The notes below the pieces were generated by a model. It had not been told where the DNA came from. It was given only the letters and a program-made list of their open reading frames with translations, and did no database searches. The translations under genes were made by a program, and so were the position numbers. Positions 28,747-40,680 of a stretch of DNA of 64,000 nucleotides are shown here, in pieces. Each line of letters opens with the position of its first letter. The stretch's first letter is position 1. Origin of the DNA: Larus michahellis (taxonomy: Eukaryota > Chordata > Aves > Charadriiformes > Laridae); NCBI RefSeq assembly GCF_964199755.1, contig NC_133896.1, positions 86,722,215 to 86,786,214 of the forward strand, in the 5' to 3' direction.

Positions 28747-29599
28747 ACTAATCCACAGTAAACTTAATAGTCCTAAGAATTTGACTGTTTAAAGTGTAAT
28801 TTTGCTTGAGAACTTTTTTCTTTTGACTGAAAGTTGTTTTAAACTTTCACTGTATTATCTTTAAATTTTCATATAAAACTATTTTCTAATTCAGTGTGAA
28901 TCCTTCATATTTTTTCAAAATTGTTGATACTGTCTTGTCTAGTAGAAAGTATTTTACCTGCATGAGAAACAAAATCTGTGAAATTGTTTCCCTACTTGGA
29001 GCTATGGCTTATTTTATTCTCAAGGTTAGTTATGATGGATGAACTGACAAAGATGTCATTCACGCAACTTGGTCCGGAAAAGTATGTCACGAAGAAATCT
29101 TTGGATAGCTGGTAAGTTCTCTGTTGAATTGGAGAGAAGTGGGGATGAACATCCAATAAACCTTCCAGGCAGTACTGCTGCTCCCTCCACCGCCTCTGTC
29201 CCAAATCGGTCCCAGCTGAGGGTTGTCACTTTTGTGCTGTACTCATCAGTGCTGGCAACTTTTTCTGTTTTATGGGTCTTTCTACCCTCTAGTTGGGGTC
29301 TTTTGTGCTAAATTCTGTGTTAATGCTTTACAGCAACTTCCTGATAGTGCTTCAAAAATCTAAACAAACAAAAAAAATTAACGACAAAACAGAATAAGTC
29401 AAAAAGTTGGTTTATTTTTCACCTGGTGGGACAAACTGACAGACTTAAGAAATAATTTTAAAGTACGAGGCATGCCAGCTCAGATAAATTGATGAAACTC
29501 GTCTAAGGGTAGCTCAGTGCCTATGAACTTCTTGTCAATGTGGAAAAAGGCTTTTTTAGTTTAAAGGTAAACCAGTATGCTGCTGCTCAGGATGTGGAC

Positions 29600-32500
29600 T
29601 TTTTTGGTCCACATGGAACTATTGGCGATTTGGGTGAGACCTCATGGCTGGGGTTATTCCCACACAGCATCTGCCAGTATAACTAGGGTCCTCCAGCTTT
29701 GTAGGCAAGTGGTGATTGCAAGCAGAGGCGATTGAGGGCAAACGCTCCCAGGCCACTCTCAACTTGGATGTGCACCCTCAAACACGCATGCTGTCCAGGC
29801 TGGAGCGCCTCGTAAACTGTGATCATTCCAGACTAGCAACAAACTTTGAAGCATTCCTGTCTCAGCTTGCCAGGATGTACAAGGTGTATCTTGCAGCCTT
29901 TAGCCATCCTAGGCTTTGGGGAAATGGTCTGCCTCTGTCACAGCATCACAATGTTGTGTCTCAGTGCTCTAATTCAGTGGAGGGACTTAAGCAATGCACG
30001 GTCTTTCAACAACTTCATGAGGGATATGATAGAGACTTTGGGTTTGTTTTCTTACTGTTAGAAGCTCTGTGGGAAATGATGACGCCAGAAGGTGTGAAGG
30101 GTGGTATTTTGTTTCAGTGTGATCAGGTCATCTTATCTGCCATCTTATGGCTTCAAGTTTGGATTGCAAAATATCATCCCTATTCACATGTGGGACTCTA
30201 ATTGGTGCAGTATAGCAAAACAAGATTTCTTTTTCTGCATGAGTGAAGGTGCATGCTCGGGAGAACTGTCAGAAACATACCTTGCAGACAGGAGATGCTT
30301 TGCAGCAGTCTACATGCATACTAACTTTTTCATTAAACAGATTGTGTCGATTTAAGCATGGGTGTTTCCGGTAGAACTAGGGAAGTATTGCCAATGTGTG
30401 TGGAACTGGTATGACTTCTTCTGCAGCACTGTGTGTTATTCTGACAACTGTTTGAGAAACTTGGAGAGTGTTGAAGGAAAGTTATGAGGACACCTGAGGA
30501 AATAGGAAGTGTAATGCTGAGGTTCTGTAGACATTAATACAGATCATGGTGCTACTTGGTCATGCATCCCTCTGAGCCTTTCTGCTTTCCAGACTCTGCT
30601 GCTGGCCCAGGAAAGCGTACTATGCTGCTGCCAGTTCACCTTTATTTTCTTGCCACTTTGTGGCTCCCTCTTGTCAGTAGCAGGATAATGGAAGAAGGTG
30701 GTAGCGTTATATGGCAATGCAGCTGCAAGCAGATGCCTGGCGCGGGAGCGTAGCTCTCTGTTCGTCCTAGACTGTTGTCAGCAAGATAGATTCAGCATAT
30801 GAAGTTATAAAGATGTCAACTGCCAATCAAAGTGGTGTGTTTTATCCCCATGAGAGTGCAATGGAAAGAACTTCAGAGTAGAAGAGTCAATATTACAGAA
30901 AGATGAGCCGAGTCACCTTTCCCTTGCTGAGGCAGCGGATCGGTGTGAGTGTGCTACCTAGCACTGAGAAGAGGCATGCTGTGATAATTTGGAAATCATC
31001 AACTGCTGGCCGTATGGCTCTGTTGCCAACAGGATGATTTGATGGGCGATGCCTGCCCTTGAGAAAGATATTTGCTTTTGATATGCTGGAGTATTTGGTG
31101 TTCTTCAGTCATGTGTGCTTTTGTTATATTCTGCCAAGTCTGTTGGCTTTTTATGCCTGGACCTGGTATTTCTATCCTTCCCTGTTCTCCATTTTTTTTC
31201 TACCTGTCACTCTTTTGCCTCCATCAGTCTAGCTCTTCAGTAAGAGAAGTTTTTTTCCTGTTATTCATCAGGCTAAAGGATGACTTACCGTCTTCGTACC
31301 AGCTAGTCTTGCAGGATGTCTTGGTCTCCAAAGTTCCCATCTGGCCAAAGGCCTGCAAAGCTAACAGTAGAACCTTGGTGCAGCATCCAAGTGCCGTTGT
31401 TGCTGCTTGGTGTCTTTGCTTTTGACTGATGTTGTTACTCATCTCATTCACTGGCAAACCTGACTGTTCCTGTGACCTTTTGAGTTACCATCTGAACAGC
31501 CCTTGGATGGTTTTAACATGTGGAATACGCTTTAGGTTAGCTGAAAAGAGGAGAAAAGGTCCTTTCTGACAAACTTGGGCTGCCTCATGCTTGTTTACTG
31601 AAGTCCTGGTTGCCTGCTGTGTCCTGCAAGTATGTTTGTGAGAAAAAGGAGGTTCAGAGAGGAGAGAGGTCTCTGTCCACAGCAAAGGTGGAATGGGGGC
31701 TACTGGTAAGTCAGTTCATTAGTTTTCTTAAAAAGAAAAAAAAAGTGTGGAATTGTGAATTGTGTGGAATAAATCAGGAAAGGTACTGTGATGGAGCACT
31801 TGATGTAAAATCCTGGCCTGCCGCTTGCTGTGCTGAAACTCTTATGTATTTCCTGGTCATTTTTTTTGTTTGTTTGAAAATATGAACCATCTCTGTATAA
31901 GTTTCTTGAGGCCAGGTCCCTGCTTTTGGGGGAAGTTTATTTTCACTCGTAACTTGCCTCTCTGCTGGTTTGATACAAGTCTCACAGGCTTTTATTCCCA
32001 GTGCTACCTCAGCCTTTTCCTTCTTGCTCTTCCAAACTGAGCAGCAAAAATCAAAAACATTCACAGATAACAACTACACAGAATTCCTTATAAGCATAAG
32101 CAATGATGAAGAAATTTGAAACATGGGGAGTTCAGGGAGAGTCCTTAAAACTGACTGTGGCAGAACCTTTGTGTCCATCCAGAGTGTTTTTCATATGTTC
32201 TTGTGTTTGCTCTCTGTGGGACATCTTGGGAATGGTGACGATTGTCTTTCATACAAGGACTTTTGTGTATAGAATGGTTTTGAGGAGGTTGCAATTAATG
32301 CTCTTTGCTGGTTATCTATACCAATTTATCTGCTTTTCCTTCTCTTGTGGGCTGAATGTGGGTGCATGTCATTCCATCAAGGTGTCTGCCAAATCCTTCC
32401 TGCTTCCTGTGCCTCATCCAGGACAGTGTGTATTTGCTTGGCATATCTCATCACTGCATCTCCTCCTTTCCAGTCCTCACGTTTGCCATCCTTGTGGCAG

Positions 32501-33450
32501 TGTGCTTAACAGTATCAATTTACCTTTAGACGCTCAGAGCTTTTCAGCAAGACTTTTAAAAGACGGGCAGTTTTCTCTTCCCAGCTCGCGGACATCTTCC
32601 AATATCACAATCTGAGTTTCTTACCAGTGTACTCCTGCATGGATATTCCTTTCCACAATGTGAGTGACTTCCCAGTATTACTGTCTGGGCCACACTGGGA
32701 TTCTGGAGCAGGTTGTCCCAACTTAGGGTTGCCACCTGTAGTCTGGCAGGTCCTGTTCCTAAATTGGAGGTTCACAAGCAACTGGTTCAACTAATGTGTC
32801 AAAACTGATGCAGTCCTCCCTTTCCCTGGTGTGCTAGTACTTACGTTTCTCTGATTTTGTTCTAAACTGGTTCTAGATGATGGCTGGCTAAAACCTACTT
32901 TTTGGCAGGTGGGGGGAGAGCACGGTAGCCTTCTGCTGGTTTAGCTCCCTGCATTGTCTCGCTGTGGTGTGGGGCAAGTGCTAGAGCCAACACAAAAGAG
33001 AGGTTGGGAACCCACAGCTGAAAGTGGAGTCCAGGAGAAAGGATATGGCTGCTGTTGCATCTTGAGCAGATCTAGCAGGCTGCCAGTGAAAGGAGGGAGA
33101 GCTGCTCCCCCTTCCAACTCCCTGCTGCTTGCCTTATGTTAGTTTTGGAGTTTGCTGGACCACTTCTTGAGTCAGTTCAACTCGCTAACCTAGTCAAACT
33201 TTTTCACTGATGTAATGACTTGAATCAGCTTGGGGAGGGGCCCTTAACTAAGTGAGGGGGTAGAACAGCATTTCTGGGGGTTGGCAATGAGAAAAAAGGA
33301 TTTGGGGAAAATGAGATGACGCTAATTGCTTTAACCAGGCTAAATTCCACGTTGGTGAAAGAGAATGAGCATGTTGAAGGTAATACTGACCTCGTGGCAC
33401 CCAGAGGTGTCATGGATGATTAAAAGTGGAAAAGGAGCAAGTGGGAACTT
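29600..33450 (+). other. LRP6 intron 1, less AT-rich middle block with two chance-like open frames
   Basis: By eye this block is less AT-rich than its flanks. It carries + strand open frames of 161 codons (29716-30201) and 170 codons (32103-32615). Neither translation shows a family motif I recognise, and neither has splice sites consistent with LRP6. One or two frames of this size are expected by chance in 64 kb of six-frame sequence. The block could be a lineage-specific or degraded repeat insertion; I cannot name it. Confidence 0.35.
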
Positions 33451-36400
33451 GTGGAAAAGGCCTCTGGACTAGTTAAAGAAAAGCAGGACAAATTCTGACA
33501 GCTTAAAGTAGCCACTTAAACACAAAAAAACCTGAAAAACATTTTTAGCTGGAAAAGTGATCTTATGTTCGTTCATCACTTTGCATCCCGTGGGCTGCAG
33601 CATTTTTAAGCCAGTACTGGACACTCAAAAATCAGATGTATAAAGCAAGACTCAAGTAAACAAGTGTTAGGAAAACCAGACTTAAGTATCTTGATTAGCA
33701 ACTTTCAGTATGCTAGAGAGAGAGACAAGAGCTGTAGCCAAGAGAAATATTTGCTACAAGAACTGAAGTGAGGAGAAGGATGCTGATGTAGAATTCTAGC
33801 TGTAAAGGCAGGGCAAAAAAGGCAGTGGCTGGATTTTAATATTGAATGTGGTAAGGTTAGGGAAGGTGTTATGTGAGGATCAGAGTTAAGAAGCAGTTAG
33901 GCTCAGTGACCTATTATTGCCAGGAGCTCCTTAAGATTTTTGTTGCAGTTCAAATGTGTTAAACTTCCGTTTTTTTAACTTTTGTGTTCTCTGAGCAAGT
34001 GTTTATTCCTGCCGGTGGATTAAAAAAAAAAGCTTATTTTTATAACTAAGCATAACTCTTACTCTGTGTTGAGTACTTTAATTGGAAGAATAAACTACAT
34101 GTATACCTCTTAGGTGATGGAGGACATGGTAATAGTCACTACTGTTTCAATTGTTGATTTCCAAGATGGATATTTTTTCTTTTACTTTTAAAACTGTGTT
34201 CTTCAATATATTATAGATCATTGCAGTTAAAACGTATTTTTATGATGTCTATACAAAGGGAAATAGAAACATTTTATGTAAAGAGTTCAGCTTTGACTAC
34301 TTAAAGTGAGTCATATGGGGCAGGATGGCATCTTTTGTCACAATTTTCCTTTTACCACTGGTGCTTGAGTCAAGTAAATGGTAAAGATGATACTAGGTAC
34401 CAATGCTGCCAACTTTAGTAATCGGGTTTTATAGGATATTGAAGCCTTCGTGTTTTCTGGGAAGGGTTGGAGGGGGTGGGGGAACAAACCTGGTTTTTAT
34501 TATTTTGGTGATGCATGCTTCATTCCTGAATGTCGCAACAAATTGGAAAGCTTAACAGCCTCATCTGCTAGCCCTGCGGAATGTATTAAAAGTTGTGGCT
34601 TTGAATCAATCTGCATGAAACTACACATCCTAAGTGTAGCTGTGTTTCTTCTGACCCGTCATTCAAATAATTTGTATCATTCATGAAAAGGAGGTTTTTC
34701 TCCTGTCCTTCCTCAGCCAGCTCTGAGCTCCAGCAAGGAGTGAATAACCTATGCAATGCGGTTGTATTAGGCTCGGCAGTGTCTTCAGGCTTCGGTGATT
34801 ACACTTGACATGCCTGGTGTTCCAATTCAGTGCATGCTGTGTGCATGGGTAGTCTTGCTCCGTGTTGCACATAATAATGGAACCTGTACTCATTTGTGCA
34901 TGGATTTACCTTTTTTCAAATGCTGGGCATGCTGTCTTATTAGAGAGCTCTGCCAGTTGGCTGCACGCTTTCCTATGGTGCACTAGATGACACTGAGCTG
35001 GCTATTAACTAGATTTTTCAGGTTACAATTGTATGCAGGCTTTAAAAAGTAGAGGGTTTTATTGCATGCCTATTTTTTACCGCTTTATGAGGATTCTGCT
35101 TTCTAATTTAAAGTCGTCTACCTCTTCTCCATGGAAATATAATCTCTAAACTAAATGTTTTGCTGCACAATTAAAAACTTGCTTTCTGGAGTGTGGAATT
35201 TAGCATTATTAAAAACAACAAAGCTTCCCCTTTCCCCCCATTTCAGTAACTTTCTATCTAAAGGTTGTTATAAATCAATTTATATTCAGTGTTTCTAAAA
35301 TTAGGATGATAGCCTAAACAATTTCGTTAGTTTAGTTTGTTTTTTACAAAAAAAGAAAGTAAAAAACCATACATAGCAGAACTTGTTTATTTGGAGGTAG
35401 ATTAAGGAACTCGGTTCCTTCAGCGTCTCCCAATACACATGTGGCAGTGTCTTTGATAAACAGTTTTGTGGTAATAAGGGGAGTGGTCTGATCTTGGCTT
35501 TTGAATGTTCTGAAGAGTGTGTTGGTATTTCTAATTTCAGTGTGAGTTTCTCATACAAGGAACTGTATCTCTTCTGCAGTGTAGCCCTTGACATTATTCA
35601 ACCATGCACATTTTTGGTTCTATAAATGTAAGCCTTTCTGTTAGGACATATAGCCTGCTAAAAGTTTAATGTGCCACCTATACTGATGAATAAATCTGCA
35701 AGAATTTTGTTAAATTTGTGCGGTGACAGGTAGAGGAGCATTTAGTATGCCAATCATAGTATGTATCCAAGTGCTGCTGTACAGCTCTGTTGCTACAGTG
35801 CCTGAGTAAACACAGGGAAAGGTAGAAATGTTTTCTGATAGTGGGTTTAAAAGGATGTGATTGTCAGCTTTATACAATTGTAGTATTTTCCTTAACATTT
35901 TGTTGAAGTAGGAACAAGGCTGGAATTTTCATAATGTTCTATCTTGCTTGTGGTTAAGGACAATTAAATGGCCATATTACATTTGAGAAACAATCCATTT
36001 TCATGGTTACTACTCTTCATTAGTCATCTTGGGTGTTGTGTGTGAAAAATATACAGCCCGCACAAACCAATAGATTAAGCAAATAAAGCATATAAAGTAA
36101 AGGCTTTGTGTTGGACAACTAAACAGGAGTGGTAGAGCAGAGTTTGAAAGAACTCAGTGTTGTCCATTCCTGTAGATTTATTTTTCTTCCTACCTCCTCA
36201 GGCCAATGTCAACACGCTAAAACAACATTCCTCTCATGCTGTGCAATGAATTTTGTATTTGTGTGTATTATATGTAAAATGTCCAGCATATATAATTGTG
36301 GAGCGTATCAACACACAGGTAGTTTTGATAGCTTGACATCAGTTATGCTTTTATAGAAGTGGGGTGTATATTACTAAATACTAGCAAAAAAAAAAAAAAA

Positions 36401-36809
36401 CTTTGCTCAGGTGGGCCAGCACTGAGTGCTTAGAAAACTGCTTTAGACTTGTCTTCCAGATTTTTATTTAAGCATCCTTCTCTGCAGAACAGTGTCATTT
36501 GGGCACTTCAGACCTCTTTTTTCTTTGTTCTCTCCCTTCTTCTTTAATATTGTTTTAATAATGCACAGCCCAGAATAATGAGCTGCCCATTATGAAGTTA
36601 CCATCTTTAGTTGTAGCACTGTTGAAAGGCTTCGAGTCAGTGCTTTTTAGTCAAACTTCAAAATGTCCCCCTACCTTTTTCTTACTTTTTAAAAATTTCT
36701 TAAATTAGTAGTTATGGCCTGATGCACCATCATAGTGCAAGTTATACTTAATATGAGTGGTGTTAATGCATCTGTCTGTCCCCCCACCCCTTCTTTCTCC
36801 CATTTAAAG
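33451..36809 (+). other. LRP6: LRP6 intron 1, last part and 3' splice site
   Basis: AT-rich intronic DNA with an A16-type run near 36387-36401. It ends in a pyrimidine-rich tract (CCCCCCACCCCTTCTTTCTC region, 36780-36800) and CATTTAAAG at 36801-36809, the acceptor for exon 2. I saw no other gene or recognised repeat. Confidence 0.8.
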
Positions 36810-37203
36810 CTGCCCCACTGTTGCTGTATGCGAACCGACGTGATCTGCGACTGGTGGATGCTGCAAATGGGAAGGAGAACGCGACGGTGATTGTGGGTGG
36901 CTTAGAGGACGCAGCAGCAGTGGACTTCGTGTTTGTGAAGGGGTTGATATACTGGAGCGATGTAAGTGAAGAAGCCATTAAACGAACAGAATTCAATAAA
37001 TCTGGGAGTGTACAAAATGTGGTCATTTCTGGACTTCTGTCACCTGATGGGCTGGCATGTGACTGGCTGGGAGAGAAATTATACTGGACAGATTCTGAAA
37101 CAAACCGGATTGAAGTTTCTAATTTAGACGGATCACTGAGGAAAGTTTTGTTTTGGCAAGAATTGGATCAACCCAGAGCAATTGCCTTAGATCCTGCAAG
37201 AGG
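36810..37203 (+). CDS. LRP6: LRP6 coding exon 2: start of the first YWTD beta-propeller
   Basis: 394 bp encoding the end of codon 19 through residue 149 plus GG of codon 150. After the signal peptide comes [16 protein letters not shown], then two YWTD-type blades, LIYWSD at 64-69 and KLYWTD at 108-113, and the blade sequence [17 protein letters not shown]. Sequons NAT (N42) and NKS (N81) match the known glycosylated positions of mammalian LRP6. The sequence is nearly identical to human in this stretch, which separates it from LRP5. The donor is GAGG|GTAAGTC at 37204, phase 2. The first two propellers (P1-P2) form the site bound by several Wnts and by sclerostin-type NxI motifs. Nothing in the exon looks broken. 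Confidence 0.96.
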
Positions 37204-38820
37204 GTAAGTCTTTTTTGAAAACAAAATAATTACAGATCTGCTACTTCTTGTTTGTTGAATGATTTTTAAATAAGCAATGGTAGTGTTACTGAAGTTAGCC
37301 TAAGCATTTTGCATTATTTGCTTCTCTTTCTATTAGCATGATTTGAAAACAATTTGGACTTCTGAAATTGCCTTCATATTGGTTTGTGAACAACTATTTT
37401 AAAAAAGTGCTAGAGAATTATTTTGGCAATAGTGTAGAAAATAAACAGAAATGGAGATGTTCTAATGTAAAATCCGATATAATCTATTTGAAGGGAAGGG
37501 CCGTCAGCTGCCTGTGCACAGGCTTGTGCCTCCCTGCAGTGTCAAGTAGCAGAATTTTTTTTGTTCGTTTATGCTTTATTGAAACGGCAAAAGAAATGAG
37601 AGAAATCAATACACTTTATTAATAACAATTTGAGACGTCTTTTAGCGCTTAACCAGAAAATTTACAGAAGGGGGGTTCTCTTCACCCTTCAGGGAACTTT
37701 TGTTTTGAAAAGTCCTGTGTTTTGGCTTAGCCCATTCTAGAACAGGTCTAATTCTTCTCAGCTCTCATTTCAGTCCCTGGATGTGACTTACAGTGTAATC
37801 TTACTGTTCTGTTCTTGGAACAAAGCTGTTGTTGCCAGAAATGCTAAATTCAGTGGTGGTTTTGGTGATGTTACGTAAATGGCTAGCTTGAGGCTACCCT
37901 GGAGGTAGTCAACTGTTGTAAAGTGACTGGTCTCCCGAAGTAAAAAAGTAATGGAATATCCTTGATGCTGTGTAATCTTTTGATACACTATCTTTTTTTC
38001 CTGAACAAGCAAGAAAATGAATCTATTGTATTGCCATTTCACATTTTTTTTCAGTCAAATTTTTGGGGGAGAAATCAAGACATTGTTTCTTTGCAAAGAT
38101 GAGGGCTGTTTTAGCTGCTTCTAGCTTCTTTACATTATAATTTGTTGAACTTTCGTGTTTGGGTCTTGTCCTTGAAAAGGAGAAAGTCTTTGTAAAACAT
38201 GGCTTCTTTCCTGAGCTTCATAGAAATACCGCATCTTGAATATTTTCTTCCACAGTTTCAATAGGCCTTTGACAATATATAAATAGGGAAGATGTTTCTT
38301 TTGCATTACTTACATTTCCAGCTTTGGAAATAATAAAAGGATGGATTTATGCCTTTCCTGTCTCTTTACAACTTACAAATTGGAGCCAACGATAGCATTA
38401 GTTTTATTTTATTAGATTCTAAAACCATTTAAGTACGCAAGAAAAGATGTAACACTCATGCCCCTTCCACCCACCATCCCAAAACTGAGGGAGAAAAGGG
38501 AGGAAAAACACAAAGTGGTTTTGATTTGGCTTGTAGCCAGAGATACACAGAGATTCTCATTAGTTAGGAATAATGCACTGTTGTCAAGCCAGTTGGTCTT
38601 TTTTAGAAGGGTATTTGTATTTTCCAAATATGTACAGTAATATGCTCAGTGATCAAAACTAGATGATTGCGTACTCTTGCACTCTTTCATAATACTTTAC
38701 ATGAAGAGGAAACTACAAGACGAAAAATGAAACAGATCAAACATAAAGTGAACTCATAACTTTTTCCATACTGATGATCTGTTAAAGCAGTAGAAGTAAA
38801 CACTTAAATATGCCTAGATT

Positions 38821-38935
38821 TAAAACAAAAGAACTCAAACAAAAAACCCAAACATCAACCCCCCCCCTTCATCAAAACAAACACAAAAACCCAACCAAAA
38901 CAAAAAAACCCTCCAACAACTGTAATGGAAGGACA
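38821..38935. repeat. A/C-rich low-complexity tract
   Basis: Long run of CAAAACAAACACAAAAACCC-type sequence with a C9 block near 38861-38869. On the minus strand it reads as G/T-rich runs, similar to the tracts at 56.4 and 62.2 kb. Confidence 0.8.
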
Positions 38936-40662
38936 AAATATTTTTTTCTTCTAAATCTCTGAAGAGGTCACTTACTAAGTTGTTATCTGAAGGGTGTGTT
39001 TAGGAAGGTGATACAGTAATATATCAATTTTCTGTGTTACCATATTGCAGTCGCAAAAATTGCAGTTCTCTTATGCAGTTCTATGACAGAAAACCTCTCA
39101 GCTCTTAATAAACCTGTTTACATTTCAGAACTTCCTACAAAGATTGAGACAAGTGGAAGGGTGGAATCAGCACAGGGATATAAATAAATTAAAAAAATTT
39201 TAAAAAGTCCCCAAGCTGTTCTTGTATGCATGCTTCTTTCACTAATATTTACATTTTTTTAGCCCTGTAAATGTCTTTTGGTTTCACACTGTTGCCTGGC
39301 AGACGGTGGTAGGAATAAGCCATAAAAGGATCTAAGAACAGTTAATAAAATCTGAAACTTGGAAAAGCAAAACCCCTTTCATTTTCCTGCAGTCTAATCA
39401 GTCTCCTATTGTGCTCAGTTGATGGTTATTCCAGATACAGTTTCATAAACTTTTGCAATTCATTAAAAGAAATGATTTAGCAGGAAAACTTACACGAAGG
39501 TCACTGTTACCGCAAGTGCAATTTTTCATGAAATCTTATTTGTCAAATGTAGTTGATATAAAGTAGGATACATCGCGTATTTCATGATTAAGTTGATTTA
39601 AGTACCAAACTACTCATCTGTGCTTGTGTGCACATGAATATTTCTTACATGTATCTATCTTACTGAAAACATGAGAATGCCTACATTGAAATTAAATCTA
39701 AAGAATAGCATAAGCTAGCACAGATATGTAGTTGTGAATAATGCATTTTCTTGGCAGTGTCCTATGTAGAAAAAATTAAATATTTCACCAACACTCTAGT
39801 CTTTTTAGCAACCTATCTGTTGCAGGATACTCAACAGTTGTTATCTGAAGGTCACTACTCACTGCTGTTGTGATAGTTCGGAGGGATGTGATTGGACTCT
39901 CTCAGAGCATGTTATAGCAACACTAGTGGTAATGAAAGAATAACTGGTTTGGGTAGCCTTTGCTACCACTGCCAAAACCATCTGTTAACTGTGTGTGAGG
40001 TTATATGTATAACTGAAATACTGGAGTAGAAGTTAGACTTGGTTCCCATGGCTGCTATCAGTAATGAGAAATGCAATACATTGACTAATGGAAAATATTT
40101 CTTAGTTGGTAACAGAGACACAGCAGCCAAGTCTAATTTTTACTCTGGTATTTTTGTCTAGGAAGCCATCAGAATCCAAAATGTCTAGATTCCTCTTACT
40201 GGTTATCTCTTTTGTACGTTTTAGGTTTGAGTTTCTCATTTCTCGCATTCATGCACTACAACTTACTTTACTTTTTTCTATTTTAGTTGGCTCAATACTC
40301 AATAAAATATTGTGTGTCTATGAGGTGAGAGGAGAAGGGACCTTAGAAAAAGGGAATAGGGTGCTTCTTCAGCCTTCTTTTGAAGTGAGGCTGAGAGGTT
40401 TCAGAGCAGTTTCAGGAAGGCTTGCTTCTCAGTCCAAGCCATCGTTTCTGAAACTGTTTATTCCTGACTTGTGTTAACATGAGACCCTCTTAATAAGATC
40501 AGCATCTTGAAATATCACATACTCTGACACTTTAATGTTGACTTTTTGCCAGAGGAAGACCAGGTGTTAGACCACCAAGTGCAGGAGAGCACCAGATTTA
40601 GGAACTGGTCACATGAAAGTTGAGCAAGTGGAAAAGTAGTTTTTCTGCTTCAGCACTCAAGA

Positions 40663-40680
40663 GGGGGGGGCGGGGGGGGG
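40663..40680 (+). repeat. G-tract, G8-C-G9
   Basis: Eight G, one C, nine G on the + (LRP6 sense) strand. It can fold as an intramolecular G-quadruplex in DNA or pre-mRNA and is a likely hotspot of length variation or assembly error. Confidence 0.85.

Larger units (their letters stand above)
21594..29599 (+). other. LRP6: LRP6 intron 1, first part
   Basis: The intron starts GTGAGCGGCGGCGGGG and stays in the CpG island to about 22330, then becomes AT-rich. It holds T runs (22446-22458, 25033-25049), a 19-bp direct repeat at 24691/24737, a TTAGA run at 28727-28746 and a T-rich stretch at 27876-27910. No exon or known interspersed repeat was recognised. A charged minus-strand open frame at 23923-24291 is noted separately as unassigned. 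Confidence 0.75.

Noticed and set aside
32103-32615. 170-codon frame as a possible membrane protein
   Set aside because: Hydrophobic and Cys/Phe/Ser-rich in the manner of T-rich chance frames. No family motif, no splice context.
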